From contig JAFZQH010000020.1 in NCBI GenBank assembly GCA_017550165.1, forward strand, positions 1 to 64,000: a stretch of 64,000 nucleotides of DNA. Reading direction: 5' to 3'. This stretch comes from Lachnospiraceae bacterium (GTDB taxonomy: Bacteria > Bacillota > Clostridia > Lachnospirales > Lachnospiraceae). Position numbers and translations under genes: made by a program. Below the pieces are notes generated by a model, which saw only the letters and a list, made by a program, of their open reading frames with translations, searched no databases and was not told the DNA's origin. This document shows, in pieces, positions 6,385-16,406 of the stretch (position 1 is the stretch's first letter; the number at the start of each line of letters is the position of its first letter).

Positions 6385-9045
6385 TCATTTCACGATCACC
6401 CTTATATATGCTTTTTTCTTTCCGGCTGATACATAAATAAGTGCTGTTCCTTTTTTACCGGATTTGATAGTAACTATGCCTGTAGCTTGATCGAAAGTGG
6501 CCTTTGCCACCTTCTTCCGGTTGCTTTTTACTTTGATCGTTTCTCCTGTCGATATCTTGTCAGGAACCGCTGTTACCCTGTATGTCTTGGTCCGTCCGCT
6601 CCCTTTAAGGGTCAGCTTTTTGGGAATTCCGGTGATCTTTTTTGTAGTGACCTTACCTGTCTGTGTCTCTAATTTGAATTTCCTGACGATACCGTTTAGG
6701 GATGTTACGGTTACAACTGCCTTTCCCTTCTTTTTTCCGGCCTTTACGATAATGGTATCTCCGGAAAATGAAACCTTTGCTACTTCCGGCTTATTAATAG
6801 AAACCCTTGAAATAGAGTCATTTTGTAAAGTTGCCTTAATGGCTTTTGATGTCTTCTTTGTCCTGACAACCAGTTTGTCATCATTCAGTTCCATCTTTGG
6901 CGCTGATCCTTCCGTTACCGGCAGCATACAATAACTGGCCCCGTTATCGACGGTAATAGAATAATCATAGGTCAGCTTAGCATAATCCCCTATGGAAGAC
7001 TCTTCCAATTCCGATCCGGTATCCCCGAAGGTCGTGATATAGAGTTCCAGCCTGTGTCCCGCCTCGAATGTATAATACGTCGGATAGAGATAGAGCGTAT
7101 AATCATAGTATTCCCCTGACTTGACAGGCTCTGTGGGAGCAATGGCCGTAGTCGGCTCGTAATCCGCACCCGGATTCAGAAGACTCATTATTCCTACCGT
7201 GACCATCTTTTTATTGGTAACCTTCCTATCCTTACTTATGTCGTAGTAACCGGCAGCAAAAGCCGAGCTCTCAAAGTCAACCTGCGAGTTCCACTCGGGC
7301 GAAAAGGCCCGGAAGGTCGTATCGCACTGATCCACCAGATAAACCGATATAGGCAGATCATAACCTTCCGGAAAATCGGTCTTAACCCGCAGGTGGACAG
7401 GTATCTTTCCGTTGATCGTAATGGGTTCTTTTATATCATATGACCAATATATCGCTGAAGTAGTCTTTGCACCTATAAGGGTATTAGCATATATTTCTTT
7501 GTTGGTAAGAAATGTATCCTCTGCATTAAGCGTCTCCTTATCATTCCGGCCCGGAATGATCTTTACAGTATCTCCCGTATCATAGTCATTTATCTCCTGA
7601 TACTCTCCCGTGATGTTGCTCTGCCACAGCATATCCGGCATATCATCCGTCTGATTATCCAACCCGAAGAGATAGTGGGAAAACCAGACATTTAAAATTT
7701 CCTCAAAACCATATTCTTCATAAAATTCGTAACCGCCATCATTGGCCGCCATGGGTTCATGATGTTTACCCTGATGAAGTATCTCCATAACCTTGCATCC
7801 TGCCTTCTTGAGCCTGGTTCTGGCCAGATCCCACTGCTTGGAGACAACATTTTCGTCATTTAGACCCTGCGTTAAAATAACGGCGGCCTTACAATTGGTG
7901 GGAGTCGAGTGGAAGTCCCGGGTCGCCCAGAAATCCGAGTAATTGCCCCGGCTCTTATTAGCCTCCTGAGTGACATAGCCCGAGTATCTGAGATATTTAT
8001 CCAACTGCTCCGGGTCGTAATCCTGGTAGAACCTGCTGGCGCAAAAAGACGACAGCCAGCGCGTATAGCCAAATTCCAGTCCGTTACGCAAAAACCCCTG
8101 TGAATTGGCATAATCATACCAGCTGAATGGTCCGTCCCCGATGGAAATGACTTCTAAGCCCTCGACTCCGGTATCAGCCACTTCATAAGCCATGGCAGCC
8201 GAATAGGATATTCCGGCCATTCCGGTCTTACCATTGGACCAATCATCTGCCTTGATGGCAATATTATGTTCTTTATCGGTATAGGCTGTCCTGTCACCAT
8301 GGATCCACTCCACTACGCTCTTAAAGGCATCTCTCTCCAATGTGGTACCACAGCACTCGAATCCCTCACTGCCGTAAGTCCCCAGACCTGAGCATAATAC
8401 AACCGCATATCCAAAGCACAGGAAGTCATTATACCCATCAACGCCCCACATGAAGCTTTCTTTCGACGGATCGATGTCAAAAGTATAGTTCCAGTCTCCG
8501 GAATCCGCTGTCGCCGCCTGCTCCGCTGTAGTAGCAATCCCCACCGGGGTACGTTTCTCCACCGGGTTACTATAGAGAGTCGCCTCATCTATGACGTTCT
8601 CCTTAACATGCGGATACCTTTTAAGGTCAAGTCCTGACAGATACGGACTGGCTTCATAGATAACGGGGGCCTTGTAATCACCGTCCACTGCCTGCTTGGG
8701 AACCTGAACCAAAGCCTTGACCAGGTCTGCCTTGCCATCAAAGTCAGTGTCATAGTCCGTCTCCACGTACACTACGAAACGCTGGATCGTATTACCCTCA
8801 TTAGTATAGTTCTCCGCCTTGGCATTAGACACCCGTATCACGGGCTGGGCCATGCCGTTATTGAACCATATCGGGCCCGGGCCTTTTATTGGGCCTAAGT
8901 ACACTCCGGAAGAGGATGCAGCCACGTCAGCACGGCCTTGGGAGGCCTCGACTTCAGAATAGCCCGGGCCTGTGAAAGCTAATATCAATGATACGCTGAT
9001 CAAGCATGCCAGCAATCGTTTCCTGATCCCGTGAATCATATACAC
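6385..9045 (-). CDS. Secreted S15/CocE-type Xaa-Pro dipeptidyl-peptidase-like hydrolase with Ig-like repeats
   Basis: An 886-residue exported protein. After a signal peptide (RKRLLACLISVSLILAFTG) comes an alpha/beta-hydrolase domain of the X-Pro dipeptidyl-peptidase/CocE group: nucleophile motif GISYSA (Ser about 280), acid region LTQGLNDENV, and a His in LHQGKHHEP. A jelly-roll PepX_C-like domain follows (about 500-720), then two bacterial Ig-like (Big2-type) repeats rich in Lys/Thr (about 720-886) that probably bind the wall. It likely cleaves proline-containing peptides outside the cell, giving a peptide-scavenging role. The gene follows the hybrid kinase at 9068 by 22 bases, so it is probably the output gene of that operon. 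Confidence 0.85.
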   Translation of the reverse strand: MYMIHGIRKRLLACLISVSLILAFTGPGYSEVEASQGRADVAASSSGVYLGPIKGPGPIWFNNGMAQPVIRVSNAKAENYTNEGNTIQRFVVYVETDYDTDFDGKADLVKALVQVPKQAVDGDYKAPVIYEASPYLSGLDLKRYPHVKENVIDEATLYSNPVEKRTPVGIATTAEQAATADSGDWNYTFDIDPSKESFMWGVDGYNDFLCFGYAVVLCSGLGTYGSEGFECCGTTLERDAFKSVVEWIHGDRTAYTDKEHNIAIKADDWSNGKTGMAGISYSAAMAYEVADTGVEGLEVISIGDGPFSWYDYANSQGFLRNGLEFGYTRWLSSFCASRFYQDYDPEQLDKYLRYSGYVTQEANKSRGNYSDFWATRDFHSTPTNCKAAVILTQGLNDENVVSKQWDLARTRLKKAGCKVMEILHQGKHHEPMAANDGGYEFYEEYGFEEILNVWFSHYLFGLDNQTDDMPDMLWQSNITGEYQEINDYDTGDTVKIIPGRNDKETLNAEDTFLTNKEIYANTLIGAKTTSAIYWSYDIKEPITINGKIPVHLRVKTDFPEGYDLPISVYLVDQCDTTFRAFSPEWNSQVDFESSAFAAGYYDISKDRKVTNKKMVTVGIMSLLNPGADYEPTTAIAPTEPVKSGEYYDYTLYLYPTYYTFEAGHRLELYITTFGDTGSELEESSIGDYAKLTYDYSITVDNGASYCMLPVTEGSAPKMELNDDKLVVRTKKTSKAIKATLQNDSISRVSINKPEVAKVSFSGDTIIVKAGKKKGKAVVTVTSLNGIVRKFKLETQTGKVTTKKITGIPKKLTLKGSGRTKTYRVTAVPDKISTGETIKVKSNRKKVAKATFDQATGIVTIKSGKKGTALIYVSAGKKKAYIRVIVK

Positions 9046-9067
9046 CCCTCCACTACAGTCGCATTTC

Positions 9068-11236
9068 TCATTTCTTTTCGATCTTCTCTTCCGGAAGCCA
9101 TTTCCTGATCTTACTTACCAGATCCTTTACATCTACAGGTTTGGCCACAAAGTCGTTCATTCCTGCCTCGAAGAAGAGTTTACGCGCCTCTTCGACGGCA
9201 TTGGCAGATAATGCGATTATAACCGGCTCATTTTCTTTGATGTTCTCCCTGATCATCTTCGTAGCGTCAACGCCGTCCACCTCCGGCATCATATGATCCA
9301 TGAGAATGATATCGTAATGCTCCTTCTCTGCCTTGCTTACGGCTTCCGCTCCGCCTGTGGCAGAATCGATGATCATGTCCATTTCCGAAAGCAATCCCTC
9401 CGTAATGGCAATGTTGATCTCATTATCGTCGACTATAAGAACCTTCGCCGTGGGGGCGGAGAAATTGGCAGAATAAGCACCTTCTTCTTCACTTTCCCTC
9501 AGGCCGGATGTTTCATTGTTCAACAATTTGACGATCCCCGGAGTCGAAACAGGACATCTTAAGACATAAAGGTTACCGCGGTCAGGCTTAAAGCCGGAAT
9601 TGTATCCGATATTCACGATTCCCATTATATCCGGATTTCTATCAAGGAATTCCCCGATCTTGTCATCATACTGTTCTGCGGCAAAGAACAGATAGTCCCT
9701 TATCCCTGTCAGGGGTTTATACTCATCCGTGCTGTTAATGCCGGCAAAACCAACCCCCAGACTATTCATATCATCCCGGAATACACTTATATCGAAATGA
9801 TCATTGGAGATCAGGACAGCCCTTTTTGATCCCGGGTCTGTAACCGCAAAGCCAGGGGCAGAGTCTAAGACCTTCTGGGGGATAGAGAACCAGAAATCAG
9901 ATCCCCTGCCGTATTCGGACTCCACACCTATGACGCCCCCCATGGCTTCCACCAGGCTCTGGGAAATGGCAAGTCCCAGTCCGGTTCCTTCTTCCGTACG
10001 GTTTCTTCTGGAATCCACCTGCTGGAAGCTGACAAAAAGCTTGTCCATGTCCTCTTTCCTGATACCGATACCCGTATCCCTGATATGATATGTAATATTA
10101 ACCTCATCAGGATCAGTATTTTTACACTGCAGGATTACCCCCACAGAACCATTCTGAGTGAATTTGATGGCATTGTTAACAAGATTGATGATCACCTGTC
10201 GGATACGCATGGCATCTCCCAGCAGAACCCGGGGGATACAGGGATCTACAACAAAGTAAAGATTCAGGTCTTTCTCTCCAACCCTGGTGGCCAGAACATT
10301 TGCGATATCATTTATCTCGACGGAGGGTTCGTATCTCTCCGGAACTATCTCCATCTTGCCGGACTCTATCTTGGAATAATCCAGGATATCATTAATGATG
10401 TTTAAAAGGTTACGTCCCGACTTCTGTATCTGGACGATACAATCCTTTGCCGCGGAGGTCATCTCCTCACGCATTGCCAGCTCAGCCATACCGATAACAG
10501 CGTTCATGGGGGTTCTTATCTCATGGGACATATTAGCCAGAAAGTCAGACTTCATTCTGGCTTCTCTTTCATATGCAAGGCTCTTCTCCATAATCTCCCG
10601 TTCTTTATCACGGGTGGATATCATTTCTATTATAAACACCTTGCCAAACCCGGTTATGAAATTGATGGACAAAAGGGTGAAAGCGAGACATATCTCCCGA
10701 AAGGTAAGATTAAGATAGTAGAATTCATCTCTTACAGGTAAAAGAGCAGCACCGTTGGTCAACCAGGAGATAAACATGGACACTAATATCAGCAGCGTAG
10801 ACCAGCTGACAAGTTTGACATCAAAAAAAAATGCCTCCACAACGACGAATAGCGGTGCATATGCCCAGAAATCACGGAAGGGGCAGATATAACTGTTTAA
10901 ATTCCACTGTACCACCACCATGATCATAAGGACCATTTTTGCAGCAGCCAGCTTATTGGGGATCAGGAGCCCATCCGGACCATAACTGGTCCTGACCAGG
11001 TAAATGGCGATCAGCAGATAAAGAATGTCCACGGCATTTGAAAACCACATGGCCGCACCGTTAACCGTCGGGTACATCCCGTTGTAGTACATAAATGTCA
11101 TGGTTGCGTTACCGCATAAAAAGAATAGCGGTACCAAAAGCACCACGATCCTGAAAACCTTGTTGGAATAAACATCAAGAACGGAATTGTTCCGGTCCTG
11201 TATAAATACTGCCTCCCTGATAACACTCATACGCAC
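9068..11236 (-). CDS. Membrane hybrid sensor histidine kinase with receiver domain
   Basis: About six transmembrane helices (residues 28-205) replace an extracellular sensor domain. A short coiled segment leads to the HisKA H-box (MSHEIRTPMN, phospho-acceptor His238), an HATPase domain with DTGIGI and GTGLGLAIS boxes, a degenerate receiver-like stretch (about 470-590) and a C-terminal receiver with phospho-acceptor Asp647 (LMDHMMPEVDG). No HPt domain is attached, so phosphate must pass to a separate partner or the receiver acts locally. It sits between the solute-binding diguanylate cyclase gene (22-base gap) and the secreted peptidase gene. The same-strand order suggests the three are co-transcribed. 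Confidence 0.92.
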   Translation of the reverse strand: MRMSVIREAVFIQDRNNSVLDVYSNKVFRIVVLLVPLFFLCGNATMTFMYYNGMYPTVNGAAMWFSNAVDILYLLIAIYLVRTSYGPDGLLIPNKLAAAKMVLMIMVVVQWNLNSYICPFRDFWAYAPLFVVVEAFFFDVKLVSWSTLLILVSMFISWLTNGAALLPVRDEFYYLNLTFREICLAFTLLSINFITGFGKVFIIEMISTRDKEREIMEKSLAYEREARMKSDFLANMSHEIRTPMNAVIGMAELAMREEMTSAAKDCIVQIQKSGRNLLNIINDILDYSKIESGKMEIVPERYEPSVEINDIANVLATRVGEKDLNLYFVVDPCIPRVLLGDAMRIRQVIINLVNNAIKFTQNGSVGVILQCKNTDPDEVNITYHIRDTGIGIRKEDMDKLFVSFQQVDSRRNRTEEGTGLGLAISQSLVEAMGGVIGVESEYGRGSDFWFSIPQKVLDSAPGFAVTDPGSKRAVLISNDHFDISVFRDDMNSLGVGFAGINSTDEYKPLTGIRDYLFFAAEQYDDKIGEFLDRNPDIMGIVNIGYNSGFKPDRGNLYVLRCPVSTPGIVKLLNNETSGLRESEEEGAYSANFSAPTAKVLIVDDNEINIAITEGLLSEMDMIIDSATGGAEAVSKAEKEHYDIILMDHMMPEVDGVDATKMIRENIKENEPVIIALSANAVEEARKLFFEAGMNDFVAKPVDVKDLVSKIRKWLPEEKIEKK

Positions 11237-11257
11237 ATCCCCTATCTTTGAACACTT

Positions 11258-13402
11258 TTATTTTGAACGCTCTTTTCGACTGAGCTTATTCTCATACATA
11301 AGTTTATCCGCACGCCTTCCCAGATCCTCCAGTGACTGATCCACCTCCGGGTCATACACGGCAATAGCGAAGGAAACACATATCTTCTCCCACGGCTCCT
11401 TTGCCACAAATGATGCTGCCTTCTGGCTTTCCTCAAACTTTCGCACCAGGCGGTTTTTGTTTTTAAGATCCTCATCCATAAGAACAACTATAAACTCGTC
11501 CCCACCGGTACGGAAAACCGGGCTGTACTCAAATGTACGGCAGATCAGGTCACAAGCGGTCTGCAGATAAACATTCCCCTTGTCCTTTCCGTGCTGATCA
11601 TTGATCTCCTTTAAGTTATCACAGTCAAACACGCCGATAGCGGCCTCTATGGTTTCGCCCTCATCGATCCGTTTCTGCAGCTGCGTTATATAATTGTCAT
11701 AACCCTCCTTGTTCCGGGCATGGGTAAGGGCATCCACATAAACCTGTTTTTCCAGATCCTCCGCATTATGCCGGTTCTCATTTGCATTCTTTTGGGCATT
11801 AAACAGCCGGCGCTGGATAAAGAGAAAGATGAAAATTGCAAACACTGCAATGACCACTGCGATCACGAATCCCGGATTCTGCTTGATAAAATCCGCAAAA
11901 GATATCTTTATTTCCCTGGCAGAGTAATGATTAAGCGCCGCATTAACAGTGGCCCGGTTAACAAGATTGGTGGTCCTCGTAAGGATTGAATAAAGTTCTT
12001 TGCTGCCCCTTTTCACGGCAAAATAGTAATCAACCAGATCGCCGGTAGACAGCATCGTGAGACTATACTTTTCGCATAGATCCGTCAATGAATTGTACTG
12101 AAAATTACTGATCAGGATACAGTCTGTCTTTCCTTCGTATACAGCCTTCAGGCAGGCATCCCTGTCCGGGAAGCTTTCCATTTTCCATTCGGGGAAATTA
12201 TCCCTCACCAGTGCCTCCCGGTTCGGATCATTCGCCGGGATTGCAACGGTAATCTCGTCTTTTGTGGAAAATGAGTCCTTCCTGCTGTTCTTGACGATCA
12301 CACATAATTCTGTGGATACCGTGGCCGGGGTCATGATGATCCCGTAGTTTTCACCGTCCGAAGCATCAAGATTAGATGGGAACAGACAATCGATCTCACC
12401 GTTCTTGAGCGCCTCTAAGGCTTCTTCCGCCGATGGGTATGCAACAGGTTCAAAGTCCAGCCGGGCATTCTTAAAGCAGGAGGCTGCATCCTCCAGATAG
12501 TCCTTTAAGGCTCCCGTCAGATTACCGTTAGCGTCTGTGTCGCAAAATGCCAGATAATCATCCTGATAACCCACACGGATCACCTTATGCTCGGAAAGCC
12601 ATTTTGCCTCATCATTTCCAAGGAAAAGATTGGCGCCTGTACTGGTTATATATTTCTGGGATAATTGTTGTTCATAATAGCGGTTCTCACTGTGGATCTT
12701 GTTCATGGCCGCATTCAGTTCCGAAAGGAGCTCAGGCTTATCCTTGTTTACCGCAAAAAAGAAATCAGAAGAACCGACTTTGAAGACAGGCGTAGCGTCT
12801 TCCCAGCCGTTGTAGACATCCAGGGAAATATATGCATCGATCTTGCCCTCACGCATCAATTCCATGGATTCCTCCTCTCCGCCGGTAAGCTCCACCAGTT
12901 CTGCATTAACACCATGCTGCTTCGCCCAGTCCCGGTAATATCCCACCTGAACGCTGCCCTTGTTAACGCCGATCCTTTTATTGTTAAGGGATTGGGGGTC
13001 ATCCTGAAGAATATCGGTATTGCCCTGCATTGCAAATATATAGTACTCCTCGGCCCCCATTGAGAGGTTGGAAAAGAGCATCTGCTCTGTCCGCTCCGGA
13101 GTGTAGGACACATCACTCATCAGATCTATCTCGCCGTCTATGAGCTTCTGCATAAGCTCAGGCCAGCTTCCCGTCACATAATAGTAGTCCCAGCCGGTAT
13201 AGGCAGCGATCTTCTGCTGATACTCATAGGCATAGCCGGATTTGCGTCCGGATTCACCCGTTATGTTAAAGGGAGATTCATACCATCCCACCCGCACGGT
13301 CTTCCCTGCGCTATCTGCATGAACAATACACGGCAGCGCAATAACCGACGTTAGAGAAATAATTATCATCAATGCAAAAGCTTTTTTTACACTGCGAAAC
13401 AC
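11258..13402 (-). CDS. Diguanylate cyclase with two periplasmic-type solute-binding domains
   Basis: A signal peptide is followed by two tandem SBP_bac_3 (amino-acid-binding type) domains, about residues 30-255 and 270-490, then one transmembrane helix (about 503-525), a short coiled coil and a GGDEF domain. The active loop reads RTGGDEF (GGDEF at 633-637), so c-di-GMP synthesis is expected; the RxxD product-inhibition site is not obvious. Binding of an amino acid or similar solute outside probably controls synthesis. Translation starts at GTG 13402 with AGGAGGG upstream, behind a near-consensus promoter. It heads the operon with the hybrid kinase and the exported peptidase, which points to sensing of peptides or amino acids. 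Confidence 0.9.
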   Translation of the reverse strand: MFRSVKKAFALMIIISLTSVIALPCIVHADSAGKTVRVGWYESPFNITGESGRKSGYAYEYQQKIAAYTGWDYYYVTGSWPELMQKLIDGEIDLMSDVSYTPERTEQMLFSNLSMGAEEYYIFAMQGNTDILQDDPQSLNNKRIGVNKGSVQVGYYRDWAKQHGVNAELVELTGGEEESMELMREGKIDAYISLDVYNGWEDATPVFKVGSSDFFFAVNKDKPELLSELNAAMNKIHSENRYYEQQLSQKYITSTGANLFLGNDEAKWLSEHKVIRVGYQDDYLAFCDTDANGNLTGALKDYLEDAASCFKNARLDFEPVAYPSAEEALEALKNGEIDCLFPSNLDASDGENYGIIMTPATVSTELCVIVKNSRKDSFSTKDEITVAIPANDPNREALVRDNFPEWKMESFPDRDACLKAVYEGKTDCILISNFQYNSLTDLCEKYSLTMLSTGDLVDYYFAVKRGSKELYSILTRTTNLVNRATVNAALNHYSAREIKISFADFIKQNPGFVIAVVIAVFAIFIFLFIQRRLFNAQKNANENRHNAEDLEKQVYVDALTHARNKEGYDNYITQLQKRIDEGETIEAAIGVFDCDNLKEINDQHGKDKGNVYLQTACDLICRTFEYSPVFRTGGDEFIVVLMDEDLKNKNRLVRKFEESQKAASFVAKEPWEKICVSFAIAVYDPEVDQSLEDLGRRADKLMYENKLSRKERSK

Positions 13403-13440
13403 AGATACAGTCCCTCCTGTTTTGCATATATAACATAGAA

Positions 13441-13469
13441 ATTATACACCATTTGTCAGACAATTTCAA
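13441..13469 (-). promoter_or_regulatory. Sigma-A promoter of the diguanylate cyclase-kinase-peptidase operon
   Basis: Minus-strand TTGAAA (13464-13469), 17-base spacer, TATAAT (13441-13446). It is divergent from the ABC-importer promoter at 13522-13550. Confidence 0.8.
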
Positions 13470-13521
13470 TGCAGACCGGGTGTTAAAGAGTGATATTTTT
13501 CCCCTTTCCCAAAACTTTTAT

Positions 13522-13550
13522 TTGACGTTTCACCCATTAGTTTGTATAAT
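13522..13550 (+). promoter_or_regulatory. Sigma-A promoter of the ABC importer operon
   Basis: TTGACG (13522-13527), 17-base spacer, TATAAT (13545-13550). The leader of about 60 bases contains a short inverted repeat (TCAAC...GTTGA, about 13575-13592) that could be an operator. I see no T-box or other riboswitch fold. Confidence 0.8.
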
Positions 13551-13621
13551 CAATCCCATGAGCGTTTTTTCACTTCAACGTGTTAAAGTTGATTTATGAA
13601 ATGAGTTAGGAGGATAATAAA

Positions 13622-14671
13622 ATGAGAAAAAAAATACTTTCAGTACTGATCGCGTGTGCTGCCGTGGCATTGAGCGCATGTGGAGGTTCTTCTTCCACCG
13701 GCGGTTCTTCATCTGCAGCTGCCGCATCCGCCGCTTCATCCGCTGCCTCATCCGCAGCTTCATCTGCAGCTTCATCTGCAGCAGCCGGGTCCGGGTCCTA
13801 CAAGGTAGGTATCTGCCAGCTTGTTCAGCATGAAGCCTTAGATGCCGCTACCAAGGGCTTTAAGGAAGCACTTACCCGGGCTCTCGGCGATAAGGTAAGC
13901 TTTGATGAGCAGAATGCCCAGGGTGATTCCAACACCTGTTCAACCATTATCAACGGCTTTGTTTCCAACAAGGTTGACCTGATCCTTGCAAATGCTACAC
14001 CGGCCCTGCAGGCAGCTGCTGCCGGGACAAAAGATATACCCATCCTCGGAACATCCATAACCGAGTACGGCGTTGCATTAGAGATCAAGGATTTCAAGGG
14101 TACCGTTGGCAGCAACATCTCCGGTACATCAGATCTTGCTCCCTTAGACGGACAGGCTGATATGATCAAGGAATTATTCCCGGATGCTAAAAAGGTAGGT
14201 CTTTTCTACTGCTCTGCAGAGGCTAATTCCAAATACCAGGTTGATACAGTTAAGAAGTACCTGGAGGAAAAAGGCTATACCTGTGAATTATATGCCTTCT
14301 CAGATTCAAACGATCTCTCATCCGTATTGACCAACGCCGTTAATGCCTCTGACGTGATCTATATTCCCACAGATAACACCGCTGCATCCAATGCAGAGCT
14401 TATCAACAATATCTGCAGCAATGCAAAGAAGCCCGTTGTAGCCGGTGAGGAAGGCTTATGTAAAGGCTGCGGCGTTGCTACACTTTCTATAAGCTATTAT
14501 GACCTCGGTGTTGCTACAGGTAAGATGGCCGCAAAGATCCTTTCCGGAGAAGCTGATATCAAGACAATGCCGATCGAATATGCTCCGACATTTACCAAGA
14601 AATACAATGCTGACGTATGCAAGAAGCTGGGGATCAATGTTCCCTCCGATTATAAGGCAATCGAGCAGTAA
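13622..14671 (+). CDS. ABC transporter substrate-binding lipoprotein (TrpX/COG2984 type)
   Basis: A lipoprotein signal peptide ends in ALSACGG. A 30-residue Ser/Ala-only linker follows, then the ABC_sub_bind domain (KVGICQLVQHEALDAA at its start, later IPILGTSITEYG and AGEEGLCKGCGVATLS). Its family includes TrpX, the binding protein for aromatic amino acids in streptococci, but members with other ligands exist, so the substrate is not settled. ATG 13622 follows AGGAGG by 8 bases. It leads the permease and ATPase genes, a complete importer, and lies next to an operon with amino-acid-type sensing domains. Confidence 0.9.
   Translation: MRKKILSVLIACAAVALSACGGSSSTGGSSSAAAASAASSAASSAASSAASSAAAGSGSYKVGICQLVQHEALDAATKGFKEALTRALGDKVSFDEQNAQGDSNTCSTIINGFVSNKVDLILANATPALQAAAAGTKDIPILGTSITEYGVALEIKDFKGTVGSNISGTSDLAPLDGQADMIKELFPDAKKVGLFYCSAEANSKYQVDTVKKYLEEKGYTCELYAFSDSNDLSSVLTNAVNASDVIYIPTDNTAASNAELINNICSNAKKPVVAGEEGLCKGCGVATLSISYYDLGVATGKMAAKILSGEADIKTMPIEYAPTFTKKYNADVCKKLGINVPSDYKAIEQ
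13709..13790 (+). repeat. Tandem ~12-base coding repeat (Ser-Ala linker)
   Basis: Imperfect copies of TCATCCGCTGCC / TCATCTGCAGCT encode the SAAS-type linker between the lipid anchor and the binding domain. The copies differ at third codon positions. Such repeats can change in copy number by slippage, which would alter linker length. Confidence 0.7.
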
Positions 14672-14689
14672 GGAGTATCAATTAAGATA

Positions 14690-15619
14690 ATGAATGTACT
14701 TAATCTGTTTTCCGCCATGCCGGGTGCTGTTGCCCAGGGTCTGATCTGGGGCATCACGGCTATTGGCATTTACATTACATTTAAAATACTGGATATTGCC
14801 GACCTTACCGTTGACGGCACCTTGTGTACAGGAGGCGCTGTCTGCATTATGATGATGCTTTCAGGTCAGAATATCCTTGTTTCCATGCTCTCCGCTACGG
14901 CTGCCGGCATGCTTGCGGGGCTGGCAACGGGTTTCCTTCATACATTTATGGGAATACCTCCTATCCTCTCCGGAATACTTACCCAGCTGGGATTATACTC
15001 GGTTAACCTTAAGATCATGGGTAAGGCCAATCAGGCTATCAATGTTGATAAATATGACCTGCTTGTTTCCCTCCGGTTTATCAAGGATGTTCCCTTTTAT
15101 AAGAACCCCATCTTTGTGGTTTCCATCCTTCTTATAATCGTGGTTGCGATCCTTTATTGGTTCTTCGGAACTGAGCTGGGGTGTGCCTTAAGGGCTACCG
15201 GATGTAACGGAAACATGGCAAGAGCACAGGGTATCAACACCAATACCTCCAAGGTCCTGGGCCTGATGATCTCCAATGGGCTTGTAGGCTTATCCGGAGC
15301 TCTTCTTTCTCAGTATCAGGGCTTTTCAGACATTAATATGGGAAGAGGCGCCATAGTTATCGGCCTGGCTGCCATCATAATAGGTGAAGCCATCTTTTCA
15401 CGTATTTTTCACAACTTTGCCCTCAAACTGATAGCGGTTGCCATCGGATCCATTTTGTACTACATGGTATTGCAGATCGTGATCTGGCTGGGTGTAGATA
15501 CCAACATGTTAAAGCTCCTGTCTGCGATAGTTGTTGCAATATTCCTTGCATTGCCCTACTGGAAAGGCAAGTATTTTTCAAAACCCAACCTGAAGATCGG
15601 AGGTGACAAGAATGCTTGA
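14690..15619 (+). CDS. ABC transporter permease (TrpY/COG4120 type)
   Basis: A 309-residue membrane protein with about eight hydrophobic helices, of the branched-chain-type permease fold (BPD_transp_2). Conserved stretches include GITAIGIYITFKILDIADLTVDG near the N-terminus, split here as GITAIGIYITF and DIADLTVDGT, and the cytoplasmic coupling region ELGCALRATGCN followed by ARAQGIN. It forms the channel for the solute delivered by the product of the upstream gene. ATG 14690 has AAGGAG upstream. It overlaps the ATPase gene by 8 bases, so the two are translationally coupled. Confidence 0.9.
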   Translation: MNVLNLFSAMPGAVAQGLIWGITAIGIYITFKILDIADLTVDGTLCTGGAVCIMMMLSGQNILVSMLSATAAGMLAGLATGFLHTFMGIPPILSGILTQLGLYSVNLKIMGKANQAINVDKYDLLVSLRFIKDVPFYKNPIFVVSILLIIVVAILYWFFGTELGCALRATGCNGNMARAQGINTNTSKVLGLMISNGLVGLSGALLSQYQGFSDINMGRGAIVIGLAAIIIGEAIFSRIFHNFALKLIAVAIGSILYYMVLQIVIWLGVDTNMLKLLSAIVVAIFLALPYWKGKYFSKPNLKIGGDKNA

Positions 15620-16406
15620 AATGAGACATGTGACCAAAGTGTTTAATCCCGGTACGGTGAATGAACATGTTGCACTGAAAGATTTTTCTCTGACATTGGA
15701 GGACGGCGATTTTGTCACCGTGATAGGAAGCAACGGCGCCGGCAAATCTTCCATGATGAATGCCATCGCAGGCGTTTGGCTCGTTGACTCCGGGGAGATC
15801 TTAATTGACGGGGTTAACATAACCAAGCTTCCGGAACATAAGCGGGCCAAGTTCCTCGGCAGGGTCTTCCAGGATCCCAGGACAGGCACTGCAGCCACCA
15901 TGTGGATCGAAGAGAACTTAGCGCTGGCAAAGCGCCGCGGGAAAACCAGATTTCTTTCCCAGGGAATTACCCGTAAGGAATCCGAAGAATACAAAGAGCT
16001 TCTTAAAATACTGGATCTGGGTCTTGAAGACAGATTGACGACAAAGGTAGGACTTCTATCCGGCGGACAAAGACAGGCTCTGACGCTTCTTATGGCCGCC
16101 CTGCAGAAGCCCAAGCTCCTGCTTTTGGATGAGCATACAGCGGCTCTTGACCCCAAGACAGCCCGTAAGGTCCTTGAGACTACGGAATACATCATTAAGA
16201 GAGACAATCTCACGACCTTGATGATCACCCATAATATGAAAGACGCCATTGCTCACGGCAACCGTCTGATCATGCTTAAAGACGGTCAGATCATCCTGGA
16301 TATACGGGGTGAAGAAAAGAATAATCTTACCGTAGCGGATCTTCTCCACAAATTTGAAGCCGCCAGCGGCGAAGAGTTTACAAGCGATAAGGCTATCCTC
16401 GGATAG
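15612..16406 (+). CDS. ABC transporter ATP-binding protein (TrpZ/COG1101 type)
   Basis: A 264-residue ATPase with Walker A GSNGAGKSS, Q-loop near VFQDPRTGT, signature LLSGGQRQ, Walker B KLLLLDEHTAALD and switch His in MITHNMKDA. It energises the importer formed with the two preceding genes. The open frame extends to GTG 15603, but ATG 15612 sits 8 bases after GGAGG and gives the usual MLEMRHVTKVF start. The stop codon lies next to a hairpin and the 29-base palindrome, which end the operon. Confidence 0.92.
   Translation: MLEMRHVTKVFNPGTVNEHVALKDFSLTLEDGDFVTVIGSNGAGKSSMMNAIAGVWLVDSGEILIDGVNITKLPEHKRAKFLGRVFQDPRTGTAATMWIEENLALAKRRGKTRFLSQGITRKESEEYKELLKILDLGLEDRLTTKVGLLSGGQRQALTLLMAALQKPKLLLLDEHTAALDPKTARKVLETTEYIIKRDNLTTLMITHNMKDAIAHGNRLIMLKDGQIILDIRGEEKNNLTVADLLHKFEAASGEEFTSDKAILG

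Noticed and set aside
13403..13621. T-box or amino-acid riboswitch before the ABC importer
   Set aside because: The leader is about 60 bases with only a 5-base inverted repeat; no T-box sequence or antiterminator is present.
15578..16249. 223-codon minus-strand frame opposite the ABC ATPase gene
   Set aside because: It is a shadow of a gene with all ATPase motifs; no ribosome binding site or known domain.
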